A stretch of DNA of 44,646 bases, taken from contig JAJZBJ010000005.1 in assembly GCA_021798975.1 (NCBI GenBank), forward strand, positions 1-44,646, given 5' to 3'. Shown piece after piece: positions 34,671 through 43,220 of the stretch. The position numbers and the translations under genes are program-made. Source of the DNA: Bacillota bacterium (GTDB lineage: Bacteria; Bacillota; Sulfobacillia; Sulfobacillales; Sulfobacillaceae). The notes below the pieces were generated by a model that worked only from the letters and a program-made list of their open reading frames with translations, did no database searches and was not told the origin of the DNA. The number at the start of each line of letters is the position of its first letter. Position 1 is the first letter of the stretch.

Positions 34671-34739
34671 GCGGTCATCATCCCTTTCCATCAATCAAGC
34701 CCGAACTCTCCATGAGCCCGGGCCTTGTCATCTCTCGTA

Positions 34740-35072
34740 TTAGTCCTCATTCCAGTCTGGTCGTCGCCAGTCATAGGGGTAGCGGCGGGGCTGGCGGCGG
34801 TAGCGCCAGCTCGCCACGATCCGGCGATATAAGGGATCGCCATGGGGCGGGGGCATAGCCAAGCCAGCGCCGATGCCGCTGCCTAACAGAAACGCCATCA
34901 GGCGAACCGGAAAGGGCCACCCGATCAGCCAAACCATCAGGAATAATAAAACGCCCGCCAGAAGACCGGCGAGCGTGACCACGACTTCGGGGATTCCCCA
35001 TCCGGGAAAGAATTCATATCCGCGTCGAATGGGCGCAGGAATGAGGTAGTGTTTAGATTCGCCAGCCTGCAT
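34740..35072 (-). CDS. PrgI/VirB3-like membrane protein
   Basis: 110 aa. It begins with a short cytoplasmic stretch YLIPAPIRRGYEFFPGWGI. Two membrane segments follow (EVVVTLAGLLAGVLLFLMVWLIGW and VRLMAFLLGSGIGAGLAM), then an arginine-rich tail. This is the layout of the PrgI/VirB3 family, whose genes stand directly before virB4 as here. Its ATG overlaps the stop of the zinc-ribbon gene upstream (TAATG). Confidence 0.8.
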   Translation of the reverse strand: MQAGESKHYLIPAPIRRGYEFFPGWGIPEVVVTLAGLLAGVLLFLMVWLIGWPFPVRLMAFLLGSGIGAGLAMPPPHGDPLYRRIVASWRYRRQPRRYPYDWRRPDWNED

Positions 35073-35413
35073 TACGGTTCACGCTCCTCTGGGTGCATCG
35101 TTCTGTTAGGGGGCGTGTCCGTGCGCGGTGCCTCAATGACGCGCCGCATATCGTTCCCCAACAGCTTGGCCAGACCCCGTTTTTGATTGCGGGGCACCGG
35201 TTCGGACAGGGTGCCGCATACATCGCACGCCATGGGGCCTCCATAACGGGCTTTGACCCACGCCCAGTCGGCCCCATCGTTCGTCGTCTCCGGATGTTCC
35301 CAGACAACCAAGCACTGGGGGCAGGTGCACCATTCCCGAAGGCTCGTTTTTAGATCATAGTCGTTGGGCATATGTCGCCGTGGTCCCGGGACGTTTTCGC
35401 TCCCTTGACGCAT
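35072..35413 (-). CDS. Zinc-ribbon protein of the transfer operon
   Basis: About 113 aa from ATG 35413, which has GGGGGGTGG 8 bases upstream. ATG 35371 (MPNDYDLKTSLREW) is an alternative with a weaker site. Two CxxC pairs (CTCPQCLVVWEHP and MACDVCGT) can form one zinc ribbon. No membrane segment. It is placed between the VirB6-like and VirB3-like genes and coupled to the latter. I know no family with this function in transfer; a DNA- or protein-binding accessory is plausible. Confidence 0.7.
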   Translation of the reverse strand: MRQGSENVPGPRRHMPNDYDLKTSLREWCTCPQCLVVWEHPETTNDGADWAWVKARYGGPMACDVCGTLSEPVPRNQKRGLAKLLGNDMRRVIEAPRTDTPPNRTMHPEEREP

Positions 35414-35414
35414 T

Positions 35415-36446
35415 CTAGCTGCCACCCCCCATATTGCCGCCGCCGCTCATGCCGATCCACCCCGCCACCCGCGTATTGGTGAACCAACTCCCCCAGCTGC
35501 GTTGCCCGTGCTCCGCGACCGGCCGTACCGCCACGCCGCCGACAGCCAGCATCCCACTCCCCATGCCCGATCGATAGGCCCATTGTTGCAAGAGGTGCGG
35601 TCCACGAATCCCCACGATCAACCATCCGACAATCAGCAGGAGGGAGAGAATCATCATGATCGCCGTGCGTAAGGATGACAAGGGCAGGCCGGCGATCAGG
35701 GTTACCGCGCCGCCGTGGTGTAGAATGCTCCCGATGGTGCCGCTGGCGGCCTGAGACGTCATGAACTGGGTCGTGCCCACGAGGCCTTTCAGGGCGAGCA
35801 GCTGCCACGCTTGGGCCAGGGACAAGACGACGAGCCCTTGCCACCACGCCGTCCACGTGCCACCGTCGAGGTTGATCTGCCCTAAAGCCAAGAACGGTCC
35901 GGCTAGGACGTAATAGATAAGCTCGGCACTCCGGATGGCCATTTGAATGAGAATAACCAGGAGGGCAATCACCCCACCAGCCAGAGCCAACGATGCCGCC
36001 AGCACAAAGCCCGCCGCGGCCGATGGCAATGTGGCGATGTCAGCCGACAAGGAATGGAGCACAGTGACGGAGCCGGTCATGGGGGATGCCATGGCGACGG
36101 ACCCCAGATCGAGACCCCATTGAAAGACCGTCGTGGCCAGCGTCCCCGCGATGGCGATGAAGATCATGCTCCGAAGAGTCCCCTTCCAGAGCGCGGTGCC
36201 ATCCAGATCGGCGGTGCCTTCATTCCAAAGAATATAGCGGGTGAGCGCTTCGTAGCCCACCCGTAGTCCGAGCAGCGTCCAGACGACCGCCATGAGGTCC
36301 GTTTGCAGGCCTTGGACCCACGGGAGCTGAGTTTGAGCAATGGCTAGGCCGCCGATTGCCTGCGCGATGATGCCAATAATATCCAGCATGCCGCCGATGA
36401 TGTGGTTCATCACGGCTTGAATGCCGGTCATCATGAGCTGACCCAC
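35415..36446 (-). CDS. VirB6/TrbL-like polytopic membrane protein
   Basis: 343 aa, GTG start with AAAGGAGG 9 bases upstream. Six to eight hydrophobic segments: IIGGMLDIIGIIAQAIGGLAI, LMAVVWTLLGLRVGYEAL, MIFIAIAGTLATTVFQW, AGFVLAASLALAGGVIALLV, ELIYYVLAGPFLALG and others. The glycine-rich C-terminus reaches SGGGNMGGGS. This size and layout match VirB6/TrbL-type channel proteins of Gram-positive conjugation systems (CD1107-like). It is flanked by the VirB2- and VirB3-like genes, as expected. Confidence 0.85.
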   Translation of the reverse strand: MGQLMMTGIQAVMNHIIGGMLDIIGIIAQAIGGLAIAQTQLPWVQGLQTDLMAVVWTLLGLRVGYEALTRYILWNEGTADLDGTALWKGTLRSMIFIAIAGTLATTVFQWGLDLGSVAMASPMTGSVTVLHSLSADIATLPSAAAGFVLAASLALAGGVIALLVILIQMAIRSAELIYYVLAGPFLALGQINLDGGTWTAWWQGLVVLSLAQAWQLLALKGLVGTTQFMTSQAASGTIGSILHHGGAVTLIAGLPLSSLRTAIMMILSLLLIVGWLIVGIRGPHLLQQWAYRSGMGSGMLAVGGVAVRPVAEHGQRSWGSWFTNTRVAGWIGMSGGGNMGGGS

Positions 36447-36467
36447 ACGGATACACCTCCTTTAAGT

Positions 36468-36494
36468 GCAGGGCCGGCTGGTGGCCGACCCTGC
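36468..36494 (-). terminator. Intercistronic hairpin between the virB2-like and virB6-like genes
   Basis: GCAGGG (36468-36473) pairs with CCCTGC (36489-36494), enclosing a CGGC/GCCG extension with one mismatch. It starts 8 bases past the VirB2-like stop, and no T run follows, so partial termination or mRNA protection is more likely than full stop. Confidence 0.5.
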
Positions 36495-36502
36495 GCTTTG
36501 GA

Positions 36503-36823
36503 TTAGAACAGGCCGCCGGCAAAGTGGGCGATACCGCCCGCGCCGGCAACAATCGCCGTCCCGATGACGACTTTCTTGATCCCTTGCAGGTGATGGGCGT
36601 CGGTGGCACCGTCGCCGCCCGACAAGTTGCGCATCAACGCGTGGTAGCCCACCATCAATGCGCCGCCGCTCACGCCAAGACCCGCAATCCAGGTCCCGGC
36701 CGAGTTCATGAGCCCGGAGATCGCCGTGCCCGCTTTCGTTTGGCCGATATTCGGCGCGGACGCCAGCAGAATTTTGGCGTGCTGCACGTGGGCAGGGGAC
36801 GCCATGTGGATTATGTGATGCAT
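36503..36823 (-). CDS. VirB2/TrbC-like small membrane protein (candidate pilin)
   Basis: 106 aa from ATG 36823 with GGAGGAAACACG upstream. Two hydrophobic segments: GTWIAGLGVSGGALMVGYHALM and KKVVIGTAIVAGAGGIAHFAGG, separated by a short acidic loop. The same two-helix layout is found in VirB2/TrbC pilins and in CD1108-like proteins of Firmicute elements. It sits immediately before the VirB6-like gene. The downstream hairpin may raise its expression relative to the rest. The first 30 residues could be a cleaved leader. Confidence 0.7.
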   Translation of the reverse strand: MHHIIHMASPAHVQHAKILLASAPNIGQTKAGTAISGLMNSAGTWIAGLGVSGGALMVGYHALMRNLSGGDGATDAHHLQGIKKVVIGTAIVAGAGGIAHFAGGLF

Positions 36824-36842
36824 CGTGTTTCCTCCTTTGGCC

Positions 36843-37814
36843 CTATAGGGCGAGTTCGTCATCCAGCGCCCGCTCGCGGGGCCGGGATGCCTTGGCGGCA
36901 GTGACGCCGGGTTTCGGGCCGCGCAAGCGGTCCGCGATGGACTTCAGCTCCGGATCGGTTTCGGCAGCCAGCTCGATTTGATTGACCATGGCATGGACGC
37001 GGCGCCCGACTTCTTGCTGAACGCGGGTGATGTTTTTCGGATCGTTATCGGCCCACCCCGCGACGTACCCTTGGCTGTATCCCTTGGTGTCCAGGCCCAA
37101 GGCGTCCGCCAGTACGTAGGCGGTGGTTTCCGCGGTCACCTCCTCTTGCCCGACGTGGCGCTCGCGGGCCTGCTCCACGGTTGTGATGCCCAAGCTGTGA
37201 CTCCATTCGTGAAGGAGGGTTTTGAGATGTTGGTCCGGGGCCGCGTCGGCGCGCAGCGTAATCTGCTGCGTGGCGGGGCTCCACACCCCATACGCTCGGC
37301 CGGTGTCGCCAAATAATACCGGCACGCGGGGGACTCCCATGAGGTGCGATAGGAGCTCGGCCATGGTGTCGCTCGTCAACGGGATGGCCTTGGGCACCTG
37401 GAGCGGTGCGCCTTGGGTTTGTTCGTAAGCAAAGACCGTGGCCGCCTTGAATCCCACCACGTGCCGCGGCGCGGGCTTCGGCGATTCAACCCCCTCCTCG
37501 CGTTCCGCTTCCTCGTCGGGAGCGCGGTACTTCACCGGCGCGAGAATGGTGATGCCCTTTTCTCCCTTCTGTACCTGACGTCCCATCTGTTTCCAAGCGT
37601 TGTAGCCCGCCACATACGTCGCATCAGGGCGTTGGAGCATGATCAAGAGTGCATTGCCCGGGCTGTAGGTGGGGAAGCGGGCCAACGTGCGTGCCCACTG
37701 GCGCCAGGCTTCGGGGTCTTCGACCAGTTGTTGGACACCCTGGTCGACCAGTGCCCGGGCTTCGTCGGTGTTCGTGCGGATCGCCTCCTTCAACAAAAAC
37801 ACCTCCCCGGGCAT
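36843..37814 (-). CDS. ArdC-like antirestriction protein with zinc-peptidase domain
   Basis: About 323 aa. The N-terminal ssDNA-binding ArdC domain has FPTYSPGNALLIMLQRPDATYVAGYNAWKQMGRQV and KGEKGITILAPV. The C-terminal zincin has H202-E203-W-S-H206 and a downstream EEVTAETTAYVLADALGL glutamate. ArdC binds the incoming single strand and protects plasmid DNA from type I restriction. The start is ambiguous: ATG 37814, or a TTG near 37790 after GGGGAGG. A C-terminal linker (DPELKSIADRLRG...RERALDDELAL) is charged. The element thus carries both a type I R-M system and an antirestriction gene. Confidence 0.85.
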   Translation of the reverse strand: MPGEVFLLKEAIRTNTDEARALVDQGVQQLVEDPEAWRQWARTLARFPTYSPGNALLIMLQRPDATYVAGYNAWKQMGRQVQKGEKGITILAPVKYRAPDEEAEREEGVESPKPAPRHVVGFKAATVFAYEQTQGAPLQVPKAIPLTSDTMAELLSHLMGVPRVPVLFGDTGRAYGVWSPATQQITLRADAAPDQHLKTLLHEWSHSLGITTVEQARERHVGQEEVTAETTAYVLADALGLDTKGYSQGYVAGWADNDPKNITRVQQEVGRRVHAMVNQIELAAETDPELKSIADRLRGPKPGVTAAKASRPRERALDDELAL

Positions 37815-37983
37815 CCAGGGAGGTCGCAAGGCTCGGGTACGCATGCGCCAAGCCCGCGCGCCCGGGCTCTCTTCCGAGAGCCGGAGCGTCCAGGTTTCGC
37901 GTTAGTCGCCCGGTTCGTGTTCGGTGGTCCTGACCGGTTTCGGCATCGGGGTGGTGGCGTACGGAAGCGCGCCCCGCGCGCGA

Positions 37984-38364
37984 TTAGACCATGATGTTGG
38001 GGTCATCGAGAAGCTGTTGGATGATGGCCCGGGGTGTGCGCTGCACGTTGGACGCCACGGCGCCGCGCACGTGCGCGGTGGCATCCCGGGCTAATTGCAC
38101 CAAGGTCGTCGCGGGGGCTTTCGGGGAGCTCGCGACGGCACACCGCACATTGATGCTGGGATCGTGCGCGAGTTGTGCGAGCAGACGCCCCGAACATTTG
38201 GGATTTTCCGCCACGGTGAGCCGGGTCCACCAGTTCGGATCGTGGGCCAGAATTTCTAAGATGGCCGCTGGGGTGCGTTGGGACCCCGCCAATGCGGTGC
38301 ACACCGCGGGGTCGCCCTGGCGGGCCACGTCGGGCAGTTGTGCCAATGTAAAGGTCCTTTGCAT
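37984..38364 (-). CDS. Leucine-rich-variant (LRV/HEAT-like) repeat protein
   Basis: 126 aa from ATG 38364 (AAGGACGG upstream). Four to five repeats of about 24 residues of the form 'LAHDP..NVRCAVASSPKAPA..LLQL': HDPNWWTRLTVAENPKCSGRLL, HDPSINVRCAVASSPKAPATT, RDATAHVRGAVASNVQRTPRA, DDPNIMV. Such solenoids bind proteins. The stop cuts the last repeat, and the next frame continues ARGALPYATTPMPKPV... to a stop at 37902. A further repeat may thus have been lost by a frameshift. Its place between virD4 and ardC suggests a role in transfer, otherwise unknown. Confidence 0.75.
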   Translation of the reverse strand: MQRTFTLAQLPDVARQGDPAVCTALAGSQRTPAAILEILAHDPNWWTRLTVAENPKCSGRLLAQLAHDPSINVRCAVASSPKAPATTLVQLARDATAHVRGAVASNVQRTPRAIIQQLLDDPNIMV

Positions 38365-38385
38365 GGATGGCACCGTCCTTTGGGG

Positions 38386-40467
38386 TTATAAAGCGTCTGG
38401 CGGTTGGTCGCGCCAATCCAGGGGCTCGGGTTGGTCGCTGAAGAGCGCGGTCAGCATCTCGTCCTCCGCGGGTGTGTCATCCGGTACCATGATGGTCAAC
38501 GTACTCACCTCCTCTCGAGGGTCTGCATCATCCGCCCATCCGTCCACCAATCCGTGCCACACGGGCAGCGGCTCCAACCGTTCCGTGGGCGGCTCGAAGG
38601 GCCGCGGCGTGGCCACGGGGGCGAACAGGGCCCATTGACTAAGGTCAGGCAGTGGCAACCGGGCCGGCGCGAATCCGGATTGCCAGGTCAGCACATGGTT
38701 TTCTGGCCACCGCATAATCTCGTCGGGCTTAATGAGGTCGCGCCCCGTCAGGGATTGGCCCTGGCTGGTATGACCGACATTGGTATTGATGGTCATCCAG
38801 CCCACTTTCGGCATTTGCGCACTCTCGGTCTGGGTGGTGTATTGGCCCATGATCTTGCAAAGCTCGTCCGCCGTCTGAATGTCACTCGTCCGGAGAAAGC
38901 ACCAGGTGCCCAAGTTGCCGCGAATCGTGCGCTCGGTCTCGCGATAGTGCTTCTTCAGCTGCTCGAGGTTCTGGAGCGCTAAGACCAAGCGAATCCCCAT
39001 CCCGGCCGACACCGTGACAAACTGGTCAAAGTCCGGAAAGGCGGGCATATTGCCAAACTCATCGAGGAGGAAATTCACCCGGTGTGGAAGGCGCCCGTGA
39101 TGTTGGCGTGCCGATTGGGTCAGTGCCCGGAAGAGCTGCGCGATATAGAGGGACGCCACCATATACTTGGAGGTCTCATCGTGCGGGATGACCAGAAAGA
39201 CCGCAGTGGGTTGGGCGTCGTTGCCGATCAGTCCCATATCATGGTCGGCCTCACCGGTCACCCAGACGAGTTCGGGATCGCCGAAGATTTGCAAGCCGGC
39301 CGCCGTGGTGGTGAGAATGCCCGCCCGTGTTTTCGAGGAAGATAATTTCACCGTGCCGTAGGCACTGCGCGCGGGGTGGTCGTAGGGAAACGTCTGGAAC
39401 AGGTCATCCAGCCCGGCCCCTTCATCTTCCCCGCCCGCTAATAGGAGACTGTAGACACTGCCTAAGTGGTGCTGGCCAGGCGGGGCCTTATCCGCCACAG
39501 CCAAGACCAGCGCCGCGGTGAGGCTGATCTGCCCATTGACCCAAATGGGCTCGCTGTTCGTCAAACTGCCCGAGCCAAACGTAATAAGGTGTCCGATTTC
39601 TCGCGCCAGCGCCGCGGCCCGGGCCACGTCGCCCCACTCCAAGGCCTGGCGGACGGCCTGCACCGGGTTGAAGCGCTGGGACCGCCCCGGCCGGGGGTTG
39701 ATGAGATCCAACCGGACGATGCGATACCCTTGCTCACGGAGCCAGTCGGCAGTGTGCTCGTGAATTTCGCCCTTGGGGTCCGTCATGACCAGGGATTCCT
39801 GCGCCGCGTGGCCGATGAGAAAAATCGACGGAATGATGATCCGGCGGGACTTGCCGCTTCGGGTACTGCCTAAGATCAGAGCATGTTCATCGCGTTCGAG
39901 GAGCCATCCCCCGGAAGGGTTGCTGATACGGTTGGCGCCCACGAGAAGACCTGCGGGGAGTAAGGCCATCGGCGTGCGGCCGGAGGCCGCTTTGGGCGCC
40001 GTCCACGCTTGGTAGCCTCGCGCGAGATCCATCACCGATCGCCAGTGCGCGGTACCATGCTGGCCTCGGCCGGCGGCCGCGGGTCCGCCCCAATCGGATC
40101 GGCGGTCGCGGCCCGCTTGCACCATCACAAACAGCCCAAACGCCAGGGCGACGAGAAACGTCGCGAGAAGCATCGGCCCATGGCCCAGGACGGCCGGCCA
40201 GCCGTGCCACGGCAGGTAGCCCTGCGTGTGTGTCCACGCCCGCCAAAGGGTGGTGAAGCGATGGAGGGTCTGTTCCGGGCTGCCTGGGGTCGGATTGCTG
40301 AGCCGGTGCGCCTTGGCGTCGTGATACCACGGCTCCAAGACGTGGACGATCGGGTCGGCCACTTCCATGGCCACCAGCCACGCCGGGAGAAAAGCGAAGA
40401 GCGCGCCGACAGCCATGCGCGCTCTTCGTTGGGGGTCCGCGCCGTTAAGGCTCGGTGTTGCCATCAT
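38386..40467 (-). CDS. virD4: VirD4/TraG-type conjugation coupling protein
   Basis: 693 aa, ATG with GAGAGGAG upstream. Two N-terminal membrane segments (MAVGALFAFLPAWLVAMEVA; MLLATFLVALAFGLFVMVQA). Walker A GSTRSGKS is at 200-207 with SLVMTDPKGEIHEHTA following. Walker B is VNFLLDEFGNMPAFPDF, the hallmark of T4CPs. A C-terminal acidic tail probably contacts the relaxosome. It brings the relaxase-DNA complex to the channel. It stands directly downstream of the relaxase gene (15-base gap). Confidence 0.95.
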   Translation of the reverse strand: MMATPSLNGADPQRRARMAVGALFAFLPAWLVAMEVADPIVHVLEPWYHDAKAHRLSNPTPGSPEQTLHRFTTLWRAWTHTQGYLPWHGWPAVLGHGPMLLATFLVALAFGLFVMVQAGRDRRSDWGGPAAAGRGQHGTAHWRSVMDLARGYQAWTAPKAASGRTPMALLPAGLLVGANRISNPSGGWLLERDEHALILGSTRSGKSRRIIIPSIFLIGHAAQESLVMTDPKGEIHEHTADWLREQGYRIVRLDLINPRPGRSQRFNPVQAVRQALEWGDVARAAALAREIGHLITFGSGSLTNSEPIWVNGQISLTAALVLAVADKAPPGQHHLGSVYSLLLAGGEDEGAGLDDLFQTFPYDHPARSAYGTVKLSSSKTRAGILTTTAAGLQIFGDPELVWVTGEADHDMGLIGNDAQPTAVFLVIPHDETSKYMVASLYIAQLFRALTQSARQHHGRLPHRVNFLLDEFGNMPAFPDFDQFVTVSAGMGIRLVLALQNLEQLKKHYRETERTIRGNLGTWCFLRTSDIQTADELCKIMGQYTTQTESAQMPKVGWMTINTNVGHTSQGQSLTGRDLIKPDEIMRWPENHVLTWQSGFAPARLPLPDLSQWALFAPVATPRPFEPPTERLEPLPVWHGLVDGWADDADPREEVSTLTIMVPDDTPAEDEMLTALFSDQPEPLDWRDQPPDAL

Positions 40468-40482
40468 GCCTCGCTCCTCTCG

Positions 40483-41742
40483 CTACAGTTGAATGTCCAT
40501 GCCCATCGTGCGGGCCTTGGCCAGCTCGGATTGCTGTCGACGCCATTGGCTCTCCGCCAGTTGGTATGCGGCACGACGTCCTTCATACTCGGCCTTTTTG
40601 ATCTCGCGTTGCAGGTCGCGGGTCAACAATCGTGCGCTAACTGAGTTGCTATGCGGGTCCTCGCCGCGCCGAGGGTCGGGAGGCACTGACGACGCGTCGC
40701 CCGGTGACCGGCCGCCCGACGCCGCCCGGAGGATGGGCGTTGCTAAGCGCTGGAGCATGTCTTGCTCGGCACGATCCCGCATTTCGCGAGCAGCCGCTTC
40801 ACGCTTAGCGGCGTGTTCCGGTCCGCCCCAATCGGTCCCGCCCGGAGGAGACCAATGTACCAGGCCGAATTGGACCGCTTGCTCGGTGTATTGCGCCATG
40901 GCGGCTTTCAGCTGGGGGTCTTCGGTGACCATCCAGCGTGCAATGCCCAGGACCCGCTCCTTGACGTCGGGCGGCATGTAGGCGAAGGCCATCCGGCCGT
41001 GTCCGGGCATCTCCGTCCGCAAGGTCTCCAGTTGAGTCCTCAATCTCTGCTGATATCCCTGTTCTATGGAGGTTCCCCGTTGGCTGAAGCGCGCCTGGTC
41101 CAGCTGTTGTCTGGTCGTGGCTATGAGTTCCTGACGCGCAGCATCTTTGGCCTTCCCCAGGGCGGTTAGTTCCGGTTCATACAGTTTCTTGGCCCACGCC
41201 CGACGAATGTCCCGGATTTCCTCCGCAGACCAAGTAGGCCAGCGCCGACTAGGTTCTCCACGTTCCCAAAAAAGTAGGTGAATGTGGGGATTGGCCTCGT
41301 TGCGCTGGTGCCGGTGGACGGCGGCAATCCATTCGGTTTGCCGGGGGTCCAGCCCCAAGCGGCGAAGCATTTCGGGGACCGCGTTCTGCGCGGCCGCATC
41401 CCATCCCGCTTTTGTGGTGAGTGCCCCGCCCATGGCGAGGGCATCCGCCTCGCCAACCGACACAATCACGCGCCACACGGTACCCTTGGCGGCCCGGATC
41501 TGCGATTGCGCGTCCGGAGCCGGGAGTGTCCCAAAATATCCGAGACTGCCTTCTCGCTCGCCGGCATACCGCGTGTGGATGACGGCCGATTCCAGACTGG
41601 TCCGATCCTCATCGACCAGCAGCTCATCCTTAGTTACCGAGCCCATGTATTCGACGTGATGGGCGGCGCTGGCGAGCGATTGCCTCTGTTGGCCATGAGC
41701 TTGGTAGAAATGCAGACGGAGTATCATCGGTTGCTTCGGCAT
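40483..41742 (-). CDS. MobL-like relaxase
   Basis: 419 aa, ATG with GGGGAGG 8 bases upstream. The N-terminal relaxase domain shows ILRLHFYQAHG, a HHVEYMGS segment, SLGYFGT and the metal-binding histidines H143-x-H145 and NPH153-I-H155-LLFWE. This resembles MobL relaxases of Firmicutes. Candidate nucleophile tyrosines are Y32 and Y59 in the N-terminal 60 residues. The C-terminal half is a long charged helical region (AAKREAAAREMRDRAEQDML) for partner binding. It nicks oriT and pilots the strand. Its start follows the stop of the accessory gene by 3 bases, so they are coupled. Confidence 0.82.
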   Translation of the reverse strand: MPKQPMILRLHFYQAHGQQRQSLASAAHHVEYMGSVTKDELLVDEDRTSLESAVIHTRYAGEREGSLGYFGTLPAPDAQSQIRAAKGTVWRVIVSVGEADALAMGGALTTKAGWDAAAQNAVPEMLRRLGLDPRQTEWIAAVHRHQRNEANPHIHLLFWERGEPSRRWPTWSAEEIRDIRRAWAKKLYEPELTALGKAKDAARQELIATTRQQLDQARFSQRGTSIEQGYQQRLRTQLETLRTEMPGHGRMAFAYMPPDVKERVLGIARWMVTEDPQLKAAMAQYTEQAVQFGLVHWSPPGGTDWGGPEHAAKREAAAREMRDRAEQDMLQRLATPILRAASGGRSPGDASSVPPDPRRGEDPHSNSVSARLLTRDLQREIKKAEYEGRRAAYQLAESQWRRQQSELAKARTMGMDIQL

Positions 41743-41745
41743 GAT

Positions 41746-42222
41746 TTAGGCCTCCCCGGCACCGGCATCATCGTAACGAAAGAGCCCGGTCACGGTATCT
41801 GGATCACCCTGAACCCAGCCGTACTCTTGTTGGACGACAGGGTCCGCGAACAGGGTCGTGGCATCGAGGACGGCTTGTTGTGCCCGCAATGCGGCCTTTT
41901 GTTGCGCTAACTCGGGCGGCAGTCCGTCCGCAACTGCAATGGCTTCCGCCTCGCGCTGTTGCTGGAGCAGGAAGGTGGCTTGGGCGGTGATGGCGGCGAA
42001 GTTCACCCCCGCGAACACATCCCGAAAGACCGCCCGAATGTACGCTTCCTCCTCCGCGGGTGCCGCGCGGCGTCCCTCGCGCACCAGATTCCACTGGATG
42101 GCCTCGCGAAGCCACTGGGCCACGGATAGGCCCCGCGCCTCGGCGGACTGCTGAACCGCGATGGCCTCACCCTCTGGGACGTGGGTCTTCAGCAACCGCA
42201 TTGCCTGCTTGAGTTGTCCCAT
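41746..42222 (-). CDS. Ribbon-helix-helix relaxosome accessory protein
   Basis: 158 aa, ATG with GGAGGGAG upstream. Residues 10-45 (TH VPEGEAIAVQQSAEARGLSVAQWLREAI) form an RHH-like unit in the MobC style, followed by long helices rich in alanine and glutamine (AAITAQATFLLQQQREAEAIAV). It probably binds oriT and recruits the relaxase encoded 3 bases downstream. It follows the second RHH gene with a 3-base gap. Confidence 0.7.
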   Translation of the reverse strand: MGQLKQAMRLLKTHVPEGEAIAVQQSAEARGLSVAQWLREAIQWNLVREGRRAAPAEEEAYIRAVFRDVFAGVNFAAITAQATFLLQQQREAEAIAVADGLPPELAQQKAALRAQQAVLDATTLFADPVVQQEYGWVQGDPDTVTGLFRYDDAGAGEA

Positions 42223-42225
42223 GGG

Positions 42226-42636
42226 CTATTCTCCCTCCAGCATGTCTTCAGCGCGTAGGTATCGCGTGAGCATTTCGGTGGCTTCCTGGCGAAGCTGACC
42301 CCAGTAGCGCCGGAAACGCTGGTTGATGGTTTCGTCGGATTGACCTGGCATCTGGGCTTTAAGGATTTGGCGCGCTTTACTCTCTTCAATCTTGGTGAGC
42401 AGTCTTGCATTGACCGCCACGTCGTAAGTCATCCGTTCTAAGTGCTCGAGACTCGCTTGGAACTGCTCCCATGTCATACCCTCGGATAGACCGAGCTGCA
42501 TAAGACGGCGTGCTTCTTCGGCCACCGACGTGCGATGTCTGCCTGCGCGAGCCTTCAGTAAGTCGTAAAACCCGTCGGGAATCCAGACTTTAATTTGCAC
42601 CCCTTCTCGGTCTCGAGGGGTAGTCGATGGTTCCAT
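42226..42636 (-). CDS. Ribbon-helix-helix DNA-binding protein, relaxosome accessory
   Basis: 136 aa, ATG with AAAGGAGG. VQIKVWIPDGFYDLLKARAGRHRTSVAEEARRLMQLGL (15-50) is a clear RHH fold: a beta strand, then two helices with TSVAEEARRL. A long C-terminal helix region follows. First gene of the mobilisation operon and directly downstream of the non-coding candidate oriT, so it is probably an oriT-binding autoregulator. Confidence 0.75.
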   Translation of the reverse strand: MEPSTTPRDREGVQIKVWIPDGFYDLLKARAGRHRTSVAEEARRLMQLGLSEGMTWEQFQASLEHLERMTYDVAVNARLLTKIEESKARQILKAQMPGQSDETINQRFRRYWGQLRQEATEMLTRYLRAEDMLEGE

Positions 42637-42959
42637 GGATCAACCTCCTTTCATGAATTGGGGGACTCGGGGACTAGGCTAGAACCTAGTAGCCACGCTA
42701 AATTGAGTCGATCGAGGTCCCCACTTGCGCAACAGTTTGTATGCGGTGGTCCCACGACATCGCGCATCGGGGGACTTATGGCTTTGGCTTGGAATCCGTG
42801 TGGTGATGCGGTTTTCCATCATTCATGCCTCCGCGGCACTGCCGCGGATGGGTCCACTACCTTTATCCTGCGTAGTCTTGACACCCTCCCCCAATCTTGG
42901 GGGTAGGGCGGAGACGGTTCTGGGCCTTCGGTCCCGGAACGGTCGGGGGATGGGGGTTC
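42637..42959. other. Non-coding region, candidate origin of transfer
   Basis: 323 bases without a credible gene, between the mobilisation operon and the par-side genes. It holds three inverted repeats: ACTAGG/CCTAGT (42673-42690), CCGCGG/CCGCGG (42831-42847), and CCCCCAA-TC-TTGGGGG within a longer stem (42884-42907). A run of GGGGAC repeats begins it. Placement upstream of RHH and relaxase genes is typical of oriT. The nick site cannot be identified by eye. Confidence 0.5.
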
Positions 42960-43202
42960 CTAGTGACGGTTGCGCCACAGAGTTAAGGCCTCGCTCAACC
43001 AGAAAACGTCCGGCCCCAGCTCGTCCCGGATGTGTGACGCAATCGCCTGCTGGCGGGGCGTCATGTGTCCGGGACGCTGTTTGCTTTGCTCTAAGGCGGC
43101 AAGGCCTTCCGCACCGAACTGCGCCTGAATGGTGTTGAGCAGCTTTTGAGCGCGCTCCCGGACGCGGCCGGTGAACTCCGTATCGGCTCCCTGACTAGAC
43201 AC
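42960..43202 (-). CDS. Small unknown protein of the par/mob region
   Basis: 80 aa, GTG start with AAAGGAGGAG upstream: MSSQGADTEFTGRVRERAQK. Helical, charged, no recognised domain; it ends ...FWLSEALTLWRNRH. It lies 18 bases after the ParR-like gene and is probably in the par transcript. Confidence 0.6.
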   Translation of the reverse strand: MSSQGADTEFTGRVRERAQKLLNTIQAQFGAEGLAALEQSKQRPGHMTPRQQAIASHIRDELGPDVFWLSEALTLWRNRH

Positions 43203-43220
43203 AAGCGCTCCTCCTTTCTC

